NCBI RefSeq assembly: GCF_001297015.1 | Contig: NZ_LIGE01000023.1 | Location: forward strand, 186,001 to 250,000 | Direction: 5' to 3' | Origin: Pseudomonas sp. RIT-PI-r | Lineage (GTDB): Bacteria; Pseudomonadota; Gammaproteobacteria; Pseudomonadales; Pseudomonadaceae | DNA: 64,000 nucleotides | In this document: positions 25,346-34,287 of the stretch, piece by piece | How positions within the stretch are numbered: position 1 is the stretch's first letter | Layout of the letters: the number at the start of each line of letters is the position of its first letter | Notes under the pieces: model-generated | What the model saw: the letters and a program-made list of their open reading frames with translations, nothing else | The model's database searches: none | Told to the model about the DNA's origin: nothing | Position numbers and translations under genes: made by a program

Positions 25346-25386
25346 AAAAAATGGGCACCCGACCGCAATCGGTGTGCCCATTTTTT
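25346..25386. terminator. Bidirectional intrinsic terminator
   Basis: Arms AAAATGGGCAC and GTGCCCATTTT enclose an inner CCGA/TCGG stem, with A-rich and T-rich flanks that give a U-tract in both directions. It sits between the converging T6SS accessory operon (plus strand) and the HU gene (minus strand). Confidence 0.9.
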
Positions 25387-25425
25387 ATTACGGTGTTCCC
25401 CCGCTATTCAGGGGATCCGCCGCAA

Positions 25426-25701
25426 TTATGGATTAACGCTGTCTTTCAACGACTTGCCTGGCTTGAACGCAACGGTGTTGCTGGCCTTGATTTTCACCGG
25501 TTCGCCGGTTTGCGGGTTTTTGCCGGTGCGGGCGCCGCGGTGGCGTTGCAGGAAGGTGCCGAAGCCGACCAGCGTCACGCTGTCCTTGCGGTGCAGAGCG
25601 CCGGTGATTTCTTCGAGAACGGCGTTGAGTACGCGGTTGGCCTGTTCTTTGGTCAGATCTGCTTTTTCAGCGATTGCAGCGGCGAGTTCTGGTTTACGCA
25701 T
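25426..25701 (-). CDS. hupA: HU-family nucleoid-associated DNA-binding protein
   Basis: 91 residues, the standard HU length. The DNA-binding arm signature GFGTFLQRHRGARTGKNPQT is complete and the N-terminus MRKPELAAAIAEKADLTKEQ is typical. HU dimers bend and compact DNA. The position next to the rubredoxin reductase gene matches the HU gene that neighbours rubredoxin genes in other Pseudomonas chromosomes, on which the symbol rests; HU paralogues are hard to tell apart by sequence alone. It marks the border between the T6SS block and core genome. Confidence 0.93.
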   Translation of the reverse strand: MRKPELAAAIAEKADLTKEQANRVLNAVLEEITGALHRKDSVTLVGFGTFLQRHRGARTGKNPQTGEPVKIKASNTVAFKPGKSLKDSVNP

Positions 25702-25891
25702 TAGTGAAGCCCCTTTGACGGTTTTTTGTTGTTATGTCCGTGCTGTTCTCGTTGGAACAGCGCCCAAGGCGCCGCAGGCTCTACTCTGCGGCAGACGGGA
25801 GTGAGAATGGCACGCGGATACCGGCGGCGCCAGTCTCCCCGCGACCTTTGTAGGGGCAAAAGCGGGGTGATTCCGACAGAACGACCGGTAT

Positions 25892-27040
25892 TTACGCCAG
25901 CAAGGCCGGAAGCTGTTTGTTCAGGGCGAGTTTTTCCATCACCGCGGCGCCGGTCAGCACGTAGCCAAGCAACTGACCGTCGGCGCTGTGGCACAGCGCC
26001 TTGATGTCGGTGCCCTGCCCTTCGATTGTCCAAACACCTTCGCTACCGCGTGGCGGTGGCGAAACCACCAAGGGACAAACCGGGGTTTTCACAGTAATCG
26101 GCATCGGGCCGTAGCTTACCGCCGCAGGGTTTCCAGCCAGGGTTTGTGCCAGCGCTCGCGCACAGCTCATGAGGGGCATCACGTACAACAGATTCAGCCC
26201 GTCGACTTCCGCGCAGTCACCCAGGGCGTAGATATTGGCGTGAGAAGTCTTCAGGTGACGATCGACGACGACACCACGGTTGACCTGTACGCCGGCGGCT
26301 GCCGCCAGATCGATGCGTGGACGCAGGCCGATCGCCGACACCACCACGTCGCACGGGATGACTTGACCGTCGGACAGATGCGCTTCCAGACCGTCAGCGA
26401 CTTTTTGCAGGTGGGTCAGCACCGGGCCAAGATGGAATTTCGCACCAATGCTTTCCAACCCTGCCTGCAACGCTGCCGCAGCCGCTGGGTGCAGCAGAGT
26501 CGGCATGACTTGTTCGCACGGTGCAACCAGTTGCACGTCGTAGCCACCGAGGATCAGGTCGTTGGCGAATTCACAGCCGATCAGGCCGGCGCCCAGCAGC
26601 AGCACCCGGCGCTTGCCCGCCGCAGCGGCACGGAAACGCGCATAGTCTTCGAGGTCATTGATCGGGAACACCAGATCGCTGCCATCGCCTTCAATCGGCA
26701 CGCGCACGGTTTCTGCGCCCCAGGCGAGGATCAGATCACGGTAATAAACCGCTTCTTCGCCGATCCATAGGCGTTTATGGCCAGCGTCGATGCCGCTGAT
26801 GCGCGTATGAGTGCGCACCTCGGCCTTCAACTGCTCGGCCATGGCGCCCGGCTCGGCCATGCTCAGACCATCGGCGTCCTTGTTCTTGCCGAAACCGGTA
26901 GAGAGCATCGGTTTGGAGTAAGAGCGGCCGTCATCGGCAGTGATCAGCAGCAGCGGGGTTTCGCTATCAAGCTTGCGAAACTCGCGGGCCAGGTTGTAGC
27001 CCGCAAGCCCGGTGCCAATGATTACGACAGGCGCGCTCAT
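25892..27040 (-). CDS. rubB: Rubredoxin-NAD(+) reductase
   Basis: 382 residues. An FAD-binding [10 protein letters not shown] lies near residue 9 and a second nucleotide-binding [10 protein letters not shown] near 150, with a family-typical GDCAEV segment near residue 275 closing the FAD site. The enzyme passes electrons from NADH to rubredoxin, which serves alkane hydroxylation or oxidative-stress systems. It lies 20 bases downstream of the rubredoxin gene, so the two form an operon as in other pseudomonads. Confidence 0.93.
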   Translation of the reverse strand: MSAPVVIIGTGLAGYNLAREFRKLDSETPLLLITADDGRSYSKPMLSTGFGKNKDADGLSMAEPGAMAEQLKAEVRTHTRISGIDAGHKRLWIGEEAVYYRDLILAWGAETVRVPIEGDGSDLVFPINDLEDYARFRAAAAGKRRVLLLGAGLIGCEFANDLILGGYDVQLVAPCEQVMPTLLHPAAAAALQAGLESIGAKFHLGPVLTHLQKVADGLEAHLSDGQVIPCDVVVSAIGLRPRIDLAAAAGVQVNRGVVVDRHLKTSHANIYALGDCAEVDGLNLLYVMPLMSCARALAQTLAGNPAAVSYGPMPITVKTPVCPLVVSPPPRGSEGVWTIEGQGTDIKALCHSADGQLLGYVLTGAAVMEKLALNKQLPALLA

Positions 27041-27060
27041 GCCTTACTCCCTTGTTTTGC

Positions 27061-27228
27061 TTAGTTGATTTCGATCATTTCAAAGTCCATCTTGCCGACG
27101 CCGCAGTCCGGGCACAGCCAGTCTTCCGGCACGTCCTGCCACAGGGTGCCCGGCGCAATGCCGTCATCCGGCCAGCCGTCGGCTTCGTTGTAGATCAGGC
27201 CGCAGACCACACATTGCCACTTTTTCAT
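27061..27228 (-). CDS. rubA: Rubredoxin
   Basis: Found by reading the gap upstream of rubB. ATG 27228 opens 55 codons ending in TAA at 27061; a GAGGAA ribosome site lies about nine bases upstream. The two iron-binding motifs CVVCGLIYN and CPDCGVGK provide the four cysteines for the single Fe site, and the core WQCVVCG...G.W.D.GI.PGT fits rubredoxin. It donates electrons supplied by the adjacent reductase. Where P. aeruginosa has two rubredoxin genes (rubA1, rubA2), only one is seen here. Confidence 0.95.
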   Translation of the reverse strand: MKKWQCVVCGLIYNEADGWPDDGIAPGTLWQDVPEDWLCPDCGVGKMDFEMIEIN

Positions 27229-27429
27229 TCAGGTACTTCCTCAGGGTTCAGGCTTATTGCCGGCGCGGATAGTCGATGGGTGTTGCGCTGCCATCCGGCT
27301 CAGGGCGTTTTGTACTGATGGAGCCGGGCAGATGCAAGCCTGTTCGGCGCAATGGCACCCCGGATCAATCAATGTCGCTGCCCGCCATGGTAAGCTCGGC
27401 GCCTCATTTGCGGCCAATAATGACTCATT

Positions 27430-27990
27430 GTGCAACAGACAAATTCCGGCCCGGCCCCGCTCTGGCTGACTCAAAACCGACTGACGCCTCTCCCCGATTC
27501 GCTGACGCTGGACTGGTTGTTCGACGAAGGCTCCCTGACCCGCCGACTCACGCGTTTGTCCAACGATGGCTTCAGCGTCACGCCATTGTTCGAGGGCTGG
27601 GACACCCTGCGCGCCGACGAATGCGCTGCGCTGGATCTGGCCGAAGGCAGCGAGGGCTGGGTGCGCGAAGTGTATTTGCGCGGCCACGGCGAAGCCTGGG
27701 TCTTCGCCCGTAGCGTGGCCTCGCGCGCCGCTCTGCAGGGCGACGGTTTGCACATGGACGAACTGGGCAGTCGCTCGCTGGGCGAACTGCTGTTTTGTGA
27801 TCAGGCGTTCCAGCGCCGCGCCCTCGAAGTTTGCCACTACCCTGAAGAATGGTTGCCGCAGGCCGCCAAAGCGCCCGGTTTATGGGGACGTCGCTCCCGG
27901 TTCGACCGTGGCGCGCTGAGCGTACTGGTGGCGGAAATCTTTCTGCCGAGCCTGTGGAGCGCCGCCGGCGCCCATCCGGAGAACTGCTGA
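27430..27990 (+). CDS. ubiC: Chorismate pyruvate-lyase
   Basis: 186 residues, with a GTG start. It converts chorismate to 4-hydroxybenzoate plus pyruvate, the first committed step of ubiquinone synthesis. Family features are WVREVYLRG in the middle and [14 protein letters not shown] at the C-terminus, with RRSRF just before it. Its stop overlaps the ubiA start (TGATG), indicating translational coupling with the next pathway enzyme. The 201-base gap to the divergent rubA should carry both promoters. Confidence 0.94.
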   Translation: MQQTNSGPAPLWLTQNRLTPLPDSLTLDWLFDEGSLTRRLTRLSNDGFSVTPLFEGWDTLRADECAALDLAEGSEGWVREVYLRGHGEAWVFARSVASRAALQGDGLHMDELGSRSLGELLFCDQAFQRRALEVCHYPEEWLPQAAKAPGLWGRRSRFDRGALSVLVAEIFLPSLWSAAGAHPENC

Positions 27991-28880
27991 TGTATCAAAG
28001 CCTGCTCAAGTCCCTGAACCGCTTGAACCCGCGCGCGTGGGATTTCATTCAGTTGACGCGCATGGACAAGCCGATCGGCATCTATCTGCTGCTGTGGCCG
28101 ACGCTGTGGGCGTTGTGGATTGCCGGCAAAGGCTCGCCGTCGTTGGCCAACGTGGTGATTTTCGTCCTCGGCGTGGTGCTGACCCGCGCCGGTGGCTGCG
28201 TGATCAATGACTGGGCGGATCGCAAGGTCGACGGCCACGTCAAACGCACCGCACAACGGCCTTTAGCTGCGGGCAGAATCAGTTCGAAAGAAGCCTTGGT
28301 GTTCTTCGCGCTGTTGATGGGTGTGAGTTTTCTGCTGGTGCTGTGCACCAACGCACCGACCATCTGGCTGTCGCTGGGCGGTCTGGCGCTGGCGTTCACT
28401 TATCCGTTCATGAAGCGCTACACCTATTACCCGCAAGTGGTGCTGGGCGCGGCGTTCTCCTGGGGCATGCCAATGGCGTTCACCGCCGAAACCGGCGAGC
28501 TGCCGGCGGCGGCGTGGCTGCTGTGGATCGCCAACCTGCTGTGGACGGTGGGTTACGACACCTATTACGCGATGACTGATCGCGATGACGATTTGAAGAT
28601 CGGCGTGAAATCGACGGCGATTCTGTTTGGCGAAGCGGATCGGGTGATCATCCTGAGTTTGCAGGCGCTGTCGCTGGGCTGTCTGTTGCTGGCGGGGTCG
28701 AAGTTCGAGTTGGGCGTCTGGTTCCATCTCGGCTTGCTGGTGGCTGCCGGGTGTTATGCGTGGGAGTTCTGGTACACCCGTGATCGCGACCGGATGCGCT
28801 GCTTCAAGGCGTTCTTGCACAACCATTGGGCCGGGTTGGCGATATTCGTCGGGATCGTGCTGGATTACGCGTTGCGCTAA
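27990..28880 (+). CDS. ubiA: 4-hydroxybenzoate polyprenyltransferase
   Basis: 296 residues from ATG 27990 (the frame extends upstream, but this start overlaps the ubiC stop and gives [19 protein letters not shown]). Both prenyl-diphosphate-binding motifs are present: [15 protein letters not shown] and [16 protein letters not shown]. Several hydrophobic helices fit the multi-spanning membrane enzyme. It attaches the polyprenyl tail to the 4-hydroxybenzoate made by UbiC. Confidence 0.96.
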   Translation: MYQSLLKSLNRLNPRAWDFIQLTRMDKPIGIYLLLWPTLWALWIAGKGSPSLANVVIFVLGVVLTRAGGCVINDWADRKVDGHVKRTAQRPLAAGRISSKEALVFFALLMGVSFLLVLCTNAPTIWLSLGGLALAFTYPFMKRYTYYPQVVLGAAFSWGMPMAFTAETGELPAAAWLLWIANLLWTVGYDTYYAMTDRDDDLKIGVKSTAILFGEADRVIILSLQALSLGCLLLAGSKFELGVWFHLGLLVAAGCYAWEFWYTRDRDRMRCFKAFLHNHWAGLAIFVGIVLDYALR

Positions 28881-28892
28881 GCGCAAATCAAA

Positions 28893-28979
28893 GTAGGAGT
28901 GAGCCTGCTCGCGATAGCGGTGTGTCAGAAACGAAAATGCTGACTGACACACCGCTATCGCGAGCAGGCTCACTCCTAC
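28893..28979. repeat. REP-type inverted pair, family A
   Basis: Outer arms GTAGGAGTGAGCCTGCTCGC and its complement, extended inward by GATAGCGGTGTGTCAG, with a short loop. It lies between the converging ubiA and the exported repeat protein. The same family recurs at 42549, 48564 and 53170. Confidence 0.92.
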
Positions 28980-28992
28980 AGGGGGACCGCGT

Positions 28993-29376
28993 TTATTTGG
29001 CTTTGGCGACTTTCCACGCGCCGTCCATTTTGCCGTCACCGGTCATGTCACCGGCTTTCTTGTCCATCACGAAGGTGTACAGCGGCATGCCTTGGTAAGC
29101 CCATTGCATTGAGCCGTCGTCACGCTTGATCACCGTCCAGTCGCCCATCGACTTATCGCCGGCCTCAGCCTTCAACGGCGGCCAATTCGCAGCGCATTTG
29201 TCGTTACAAGCGGATTTTCCGGCGGAGTCCTTGGCGAAGGTATACAGGGTCATGCCCTTGTGATCGGTGTACATGCCGTCCTTCTCCATCGCGGGATCCG
29301 CGGCCAGTGCAAATCCAGGCAGAGTAAGCGCAGCAGCCATCAACAAGGCTTTGAAAGAAACAGTCATTTGAGTCAT
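28993..29376 (-). CDS. Exported COG4315 (secreted-repeat) protein
   Basis: 127 residues with a signal peptide (FKALLMAAALTLPGFALA, cut after about residue 25). Two copies of the secreted-repeat motif are visible: MYTDHKGMTLYTFAKDSAGK with KSACNDKCAANWPPL, and MQWAYQGMPLYTFVMDKKAG. This COG4315/PF03640 family is periplasmic or surface-exposed and its biochemical role is not known to me. The two cysteines in SACNDKC probably form a disulfide. It is divergent from phoB, sharing a 151-base gap. Confidence 0.88.
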   Translation of the reverse strand: MTQMTVSFKALLMAAALTLPGFALAADPAMEKDGMYTDHKGMTLYTFAKDSAGKSACNDKCAANWPPLKAEAGDKSMGDWTVIKRDDGSMQWAYQGMPLYTFVMDKKAGDMTGDGKMDGAWKVAKAK

Positions 29377-29456
29377 GGAAACCTTCTTTTGTGGTTGTCA
29401 GGATTCGGACTAAGAGCTTAGTTCAGGATTCGTCCAATCGCCGCCGGACTAAAATA

Positions 29457-29474
29457 CTGTCACACGACTGCAAT
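29457..29474 (+). promoter_or_regulatory. Pho box upstream of phoB
   Basis: CTGTCACACGACTGCAAT: two seven-base half-sites (CTGTCAC, CTGCAAT) four bases apart, the PhoB direct-repeat pattern. It lies 54 bases before the phoB start with a TATCTAAT-like -10 just downstream, so phoB should be autoregulated. Confidence 0.8.
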
Positions 29475-29527
29475 AATTCCGTTATCTAATGCGGCGCAAG
29501 ACAGTTAAATGACAAGAGGATTAAGGC

Positions 29528-30217
29528 ATGGTTGGCAGGAGCATTCTGATCGTCGACGACGAAGCGCCCATTCGCGAAATGATCGCCGTTGCGTTGGAAA
29601 TGGCCGGCTATGACTGCCTCGAGGCAGAGAACTCGCAGCAGGCACACGCCATCATCGTCGACCGCAAGCCGGACCTGATCCTGCTCGACTGGATGCTGCC
29701 CGGCACCTCCGGCATCGAACTGGCCCGCCGCTTGAAACGCGATGAGCTGACCGGGGACATCCCGATCATCATGCTCACCGCCAAGGGCGAAGAGGACAAC
29801 AAGATCCAGGGTCTGGAAGTCGGCGCCGACGACTACATCACCAAACCGTTTTCCCCGCGTGAACTGGTTGCCCGTCTCAAAGCGGTGCTGCGCCGCGCCG
29901 GTCCGACCGACGGCGAAGCGCCGATCGAAGTCGGCGGCCTGCTGCTCGACCCGATCAGCCACCGCGTGACCATCGACGGCAAACCCGCCGAGATGGGCCC
30001 GACCGAATACCGTCTGCTGCAATTCTTCATGACCCACCAGGAACGCGCCTACACCCGTGGCCAGTTGCTCGATCAGGTCTGGGGCGGCAACGTCTACGTT
30101 GAAGAGCGCACCGTCGACGTGCACATCCGCCGCCTGCGCAAGGCCCTCGGCGACGCCTACGAAAATCTGGTACAAACCGTGCGCGGTACCGGCTACCGGT
30201 TTTCCACCAAGGCATAA
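29528..30217 (+). CDS. phoB: PhoB phosphate-regulon response regulator
   Basis: 229 residues, standard OmpR-family layout. The receiver domain (1-120) has the acidic pocket DDE at 10-12, phosphoacceptor Asp54 in [10 protein letters not shown] and the conserved Lys in [13 protein letters not shown]. The winged-helix DNA-binding domain (130-229) includes [12 protein letters not shown] and [12 protein letters not shown]. Phosphorylated by PhoR when phosphate is scarce, it binds Pho boxes, three of which are seen in this window. phoR follows after 101 bases occupied by a repeat. Confidence 0.98.
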   Translation: MVGRSILIVDDEAPIREMIAVALEMAGYDCLEAENSQQAHAIIVDRKPDLILLDWMLPGTSGIELARRLKRDELTGDIPIIMLTAKGEEDNKIQGLEVGADDYITKPFSPRELVARLKAVLRRAGPTDGEAPIEVGGLLLDPISHRVTIDGKPAEMGPTEYRLLQFFMTHQERAYTRGQLLDQVWGGNVYVEERTVDVHIRRLRKALGDAYENLVQTVRGTGYRFSTKA

Positions 30218-30221
30218 AAAA

Positions 30222-30305
30222 GCAGCTGCAAGCTTCTAGCTATAAGCGGCAAGTAAAAGCCGATCCGCTTTAGCTTGAAGCTTGCGGCTTGAAACTCGAA
30301 GCTGC
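30222..30305. repeat. Imperfect AGCTT-rich palindromic repeat between phoB and phoR
   Basis: Left arm GCAGCTGCAAGCTTCTAGCT and right arm AGCTTGAAGCTTGCGGCTTG ... GAAGCTGC can pair over about 84 bases. It fills nearly the whole phoB-phoR gap and could damp read-through to phoR. It is unrelated in sequence to the other three repeat families. Confidence 0.65.
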
Positions 30306-30318
30306 GTAAGGACGCTCC

Positions 30319-31641
30319 GTGAATCAAAACTGGCATGGCACCCTGATTCGCCACATGCTGTTGCTGGTCACCGCTTGCCTGGTGATCGGCCTGATCACCG
30401 GCTATTACGGCTGGAGCCTCGCGGCGGGACTGGGGATTTATCTGGGCTGGACGCTCAAGCAATTGCTGCGGCTGCACGAGTGGCTGCGTCAGCACCAACC
30501 CGATGAAGCACCGCCCGACGGCTATGGCCTGTGGGGCGAAGTGTTCGACAGCATCTACCACCTGCAACGCCGCGACCAACGCGTGCGCGGGCGCCTGCAG
30601 GCGGTGATCGACCGGGTGCAGGAGTCCACCGCAGCGCTGAAAGACGCGGTGATCATGCTCGACAGCGACGGCAACCTGGAATGGTGGAACCGCGCTGCTG
30701 AAACCCTGCTCGGCCTCAAGACCCCGCAAGACAGTGGTCAACCGGTAACCAACCTGGTGCGGCATCCGCGCTTCAAGGAATATTTCGAGCAGGACAGCTA
30801 CGCCGAACCGCTGGAAATCCCCTCGCCGACCAATGATCGCGTACGCATTCAGCTGTACCTGACCCGCTACGGCAACAACGAGCACTTGATGCTGGTGCGC
30901 GACGTTACGCGCATCCATCAGCTGGAGCAGATGCGCAAAGACTTCATCGCCAACGTCTCCCACGAATTGCGCACACCGCTAACGGTGATCTGCGGCTATC
31001 TGGAAACCCTGCTCGACAACGTCGAGGAAGTGAATCCGCGCTGGAGCCGCGCCCTGCAGCAAATGCAACAACAGGGCGGGCGCATGCAGACGCTGCTCAA
31101 CGATTTGTTGTTGCTGGCGAAACTGGAAGCCACCGATTACCCGTCGGACAACCAACCCGTGCAGGTCGACACCTTGCTGCAATCGATCAAAAGCGATGCG
31201 CAGCAATTGTCCGGCTCGAAGAATCAACGCATCACCCTCGAAGCCGACGCCGGCCTCCTGCTCAAGGGTAGCGAGGCGGAATTGCGCAGCGCGTTTTCCA
31301 ATCTGGTGTTCAACGCCGTGAAGTACACCCCGGCCGAGGGCAACATCCGCATTCGCTGGTGGGGCGACGATCAGGGCGCACACCTGAGCGTGCAGGATTC
31401 CGGGATCGGCATCGACAGCAAACATCTGCCGCGCCTGACCGAACGCTTCTACCGCGTCGACTCCAGCCGCAACTCCAACACCGGCGGCACCGGCCTTGGC
31501 CTGGCCATCGTCAAACACGTGTTACTGCGCCACCGCGCGCGCATGGAGATCAGCAGCGTGCCCGGTCATGGCAGCACCTTCACCTGCCATTTCGCCCCGG
31601 CGCAAGTGGCCAGCGCACGGGCGATCAGCACCGCTGAGTAA
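30319..31641 (+). CDS. phoR: PhoR phosphate-sensing histidine kinase
   Basis: 440 residues, GTG start. Two N-terminal membrane helices (about 11-48) are followed by a PAS domain (about 95-190), the dimerisation helix with phospho-acceptor His215 in NVSHELRTPLTV, and the ATPase domain with NLVFNAVKYTP, the DSGIGID loop and GTGLGLAIVKHVL. Like other PhoR proteins it has almost no periplasmic domain and is thought to sense phosphate through PstSCAB and PhoU, also encoded in this window. Confidence 0.97.
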   Translation: MNQNWHGTLIRHMLLLVTACLVIGLITGYYGWSLAAGLGIYLGWTLKQLLRLHEWLRQHQPDEAPPDGYGLWGEVFDSIYHLQRRDQRVRGRLQAVIDRVQESTAALKDAVIMLDSDGNLEWWNRAAETLLGLKTPQDSGQPVTNLVRHPRFKEYFEQDSYAEPLEIPSPTNDRVRIQLYLTRYGNNEHLMLVRDVTRIHQLEQMRKDFIANVSHELRTPLTVICGYLETLLDNVEEVNPRWSRALQQMQQQGGRMQTLLNDLLLLAKLEATDYPSDNQPVQVDTLLQSIKSDAQQLSGSKNQRITLEADAGLLLKGSEAELRSAFSNLVFNAVKYTPAEGNIRIRWWGDDQGAHLSVQDSGIGIDSKHLPRLTERFYRVDSSRNSNTGGTGLGLAIVKHVLLRHRARMEISSVPGHGSTFTCHFAPAQVASARAISTAE

Positions 31642-31751
31642 TGTCGCACTAGGCAATCGCCAGGTCAGCCGCTACATTGGCTGACTTGTGCCTGCCTTTC
31701 AGGCGCGACTTTTCTCTCTTTTGAATCACACGGAACCCGCAAAACTCCATC

Positions 31752-33092
31752 ATGGACCCTTCCCCTGGCTTGTCCCTCGCAACAATATTCGCCGATTTCG
31801 GCATGATTCTTTTTGCTCTGATCCTGGTTTTGCTCAACGGCTTCTTCGTTGCGGCGGAATTCGCCATGGTCAAACTGCGCTCGACCCGGGTCGAGGCCAT
31901 CGCTGATCAGAACGGCTGGCGCGGACATATCCTGCGCACCGTGCACAGTCAGCTCGATGCGTACCTCTCGGCGTGTCAACTCGGTATTACTCTTGCCTCC
32001 CTCGGCCTCGGCTGGGTCGGTGAGCCGGCGTTTGCGCACATTCTCGAGCCGCTGCTGAGTGCGGTCGGCGTGCAGTCGCCAGAGATCATCAAGGGCGTAT
32101 CGTTCTTCACTGCGTTCTTCATCATTTCCTACCTGCACATCGTGGTCGGCGAACTGGCCCCGAAATCCTGGGCGATCCGCAAACCCGAGCTGCTGTCGCT
32201 GTGGACGGCGGTGCCGCTGTATCTGTTCTACTGGGCGATGTACCCGGCGATCTACCTGCTCAATGCCAGCGCCAACGCGATTCTGCGCATCGCCGGCCAA
32301 GGCGAACCCGGCCCGCACCACGAACACCATTACAGCCGCGAAGAACTGAAACTGATCCTGCACTCCAGCCGTGGCCAGGATCCGAGCGATCAGGGCATGC
32401 GCGTATTGGCCTCGGCAGTCGAGATGGGCGAGCTGGAAGTGGTCGACTGGGCCAACTCCCGCGAAGACCTGATCACCCTCGAATTCAACGCGCCGCTGAA
32501 AGAAATCCTGGCGATGTTCCGTCGCCACAAGTTCAGCCGTTATCCGGTGTACGACAGCGAGCGCCAGGAGTTCGTCGGCCTGCTGCACATCAAGGATCTG
32601 CTGCTGGAACTGGCGGCACTGGACCACATTCCCGAGTCGTTCAACCTGGCCGAGCTGACCCGTCCGCTGGAGCGCGTGTCGCGGCATATGCCGCTGTCGC
32701 AGTTGCTGGAGCAGTTCCGCAAGGGCGGCTCGCACTTCGCCGTGGTCGAGGAGGCTGACGGCAACATCATCGGCTACCTGACCATGGAAGACGTGCTGGA
32801 GGTGCTGGTCGGCGACATTCAGGACGAACACCGCAAGGCTGAGCGCGGGATCCTCGCCTATCAGCCGGGCAAGCTTTTGGTTCGCGGTGATACGCCGCTG
32901 TTCAAGGTGGAACGCCTGCTGGGCATCGACCTTGACCACATTGAAGCGGAAACCCTTGCCGGACTGATCTACGAAACCCTGAAACGGGTGCCGGAAGAGG
33001 AAGAAGTGCTGGAAGTCGAAGGTCTGCGCATCATCATCAAGAAGATGAAAGGGCCGAAGATTGTGCTGGCGAAGGTGTTGATGCTGGATTGA
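31752..33092 (+). CDS. CNNM/CBS-domain membrane protein (CorC/HlyC-like)
   Basis: 446 residues. An N-terminal DUF21 (CNNM) membrane domain of about 180 residues (ALILVLLNGFFVAAEFAMV, GELAPKSWAIRKPE) is followed by a CBS pair (about 210-335) and a C-terminal CorC_HlyC transporter-associated domain (about 350-440). Relatives are linked to magnesium/cobalt or polyamine efflux and were first called hemolysins by mistake. The position after phoBR matches other pseudomonads. No Pho box was seen ahead of it. The substrate cannot be assigned. Confidence 0.9.
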   Translation: MDPSPGLSLATIFADFGMILFALILVLLNGFFVAAEFAMVKLRSTRVEAIADQNGWRGHILRTVHSQLDAYLSACQLGITLASLGLGWVGEPAFAHILEPLLSAVGVQSPEIIKGVSFFTAFFIISYLHIVVGELAPKSWAIRKPELLSLWTAVPLYLFYWAMYPAIYLLNASANAILRIAGQGEPGPHHEHHYSREELKLILHSSRGQDPSDQGMRVLASAVEMGELEVVDWANSREDLITLEFNAPLKEILAMFRRHKFSRYPVYDSERQEFVGLLHIKDLLLELAALDHIPESFNLAELTRPLERVSRHMPLSQLLEQFRKGGSHFAVVEEADGNIIGYLTMEDVLEVLVGDIQDEHRKAERGILAYQPGKLLVRGDTPLFKVERLLGIDLDHIEAETLAGLIYETLKRVPEEEEVLEVEGLRIIIKKMKGPKIVLAKVLMLD

Positions 33093-33121
33093 GTGCAATG
33101 CGGGTGACCGCATTGCCTGTT

Positions 33122-33197
33122 AAAAGATCGCAGCCTTCGGCAGCTCCTACAGGGGATCGCATTCCAATGTAGGAGCTGCCGAAGGCTGCGATCTTTT
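33122..33197. repeat. REP-type inverted pair, family B
   Basis: Arms AAAAGATCGCAGCCTTCGGC ... CTCCTACA and complement, with a short loop, between two converging genes. The A/T outer ends would give a weak U-tract both ways, so it may also terminate transcription. Confidence 0.92.
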
Positions 33198-33202
33198 GCT
33201 GT

Positions 33203-34099
33203 TTACTGCTTGCCCAGCGCAAAGTTGGGCAAGGCCCCCAGCGGCTGGTTGAACTGATACGGAATCGACACCAGCCCCTCGCCAGTATTGCGCTGCACGA
33301 CAAAGTGCAGGTGCGGGCCGCTGCTGTTGCCGGTATTACCGGACAGCGCCAACGGACTGCCCACCGCTACCCGTTGCCCTTCGCGCACGCTCACCGAGCC
33401 TTGCTTGAGGTGCAGGTACACGCCCATGGTGCCGTCGTCGTGCAGCACCCGCACGAAATTGCCGGAGGCATCATTGCCGCGCCCGCTCTGCGCGTTTTCG
33501 GTTTTCACCACCACCCCCGCCCGCGCGGCAATGATCGGCGTGCCCACCGGCATGGCGATGTCCATCGCATACTTGTTCTTCGGCCCATAGTGGCTGTACT
33601 GGCCGTTGGCGCCCTGACTCAGACGAAACGGTCCGCCACGCCATGGCAGTGGGTAGCGATAGCCCTGCGCGGTGCCTGTGGGGTCGCCGAGGGAATAATG
33701 GAACTGCGGCGTATACACCAACGGTTTGCCACCGCTAATCGCCGTCAGCAGGGCCAGACGCGTATTGCTGCGCGCGGGAAGCACCCGGCGGATGGTTTGT
33801 GCCGGCGCGCCGCGGACGTTACTCATCCCGGTAAACGCCAGCGCCACCTCGACCGGTGCATACAGATCGTTGCGCACGAACACCACGTCAGTGCCCTTCT
33901 GTTTTTTGATGTCGAGATAGACCTGCCGCTCGAGGCGCTCGACCATGCGGTCCTGAAAAACGAACACCTGCGAGCCTTTGCTCGGCCGGTCACTGTACGA
34001 GACCACGCCGTTGGCATCGGTGGATTTGTAAATGGTCATGGCCACAGCCGAGGTGGAGGCCATGAAAAGACCACAGAAAAACAGCAGGCGCGCGAGCAT
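33203..34099 (-). CDS. Exported DUF4124 + M23-family peptidase-like protein
   Basis: 298 residues with a signal peptide (LLFFCGLFMASTSAVA). A DUF4124 segment follows (TIYKSTDANGVVSYSDRPSK), then a C-terminal LytM/M23 domain from about 160. The second zinc motif GPHLHFVV (H-x-H) is intact, but the usual first motif HxxxD reads KYAMD, so the standard His is missing; the His in YSHYG a few residues before might replace it. The protein acts in the periplasm, either as a peptidoglycan endopeptidase with an altered metal site or as an activator of amidases, as for degenerate LytM proteins. Confidence 0.87.
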   Translation of the reverse strand: MLARLLFFCGLFMASTSAVAMTIYKSTDANGVVSYSDRPSKGSQVFVFQDRMVERLERQVYLDIKKQKGTDVVFVRNDLYAPVEVALAFTGMSNVRGAPAQTIRRVLPARSNTRLALLTAISGGKPLVYTPQFHYSLGDPTGTAQGYRYPLPWRGGPFRLSQGANGQYSHYGPKNKYAMDIAMPVGTPIIAARAGVVVKTENAQSGRGNDASGNFVRVLHDDGTMGVYLHLKQGSVSVREGQRVAVGSPLALSGNTGNSSGPHLHFVVQRNTGEGLVSIPYQFNQPLGALPNFALGKQ

Positions 34100-34198
34100 G
34101 GGCGAGAGTCTGTCGAAAGGAAGGCCTGGAAATGAGCCTAGCAGGTGAAGCAGACCAGGCTAGTCGACAGATGTTTCAATTTGCCCAGCGCACAAAGC

Positions 34199-34275
34199 AA
34201 AAGATCGCAGCCTTCGGCAGCTCCTACAGGGAAAATGCATTCCAATGTAGGAGCTGCCGAAGGCTGCGATCTTTT
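34199..34275. repeat. REP-type inverted pair, family B
   Basis: Same arms as the copy at 33122 (AAAAGATCGCAGCCTTCGGC and complement). It sits between the REC-PilZ gene stop and the M23 gene start, both on the minus strand, only 923 bases from the previous copy. Confidence 0.92.
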
Positions 34276-34287
34276 CACAGACGCCGA

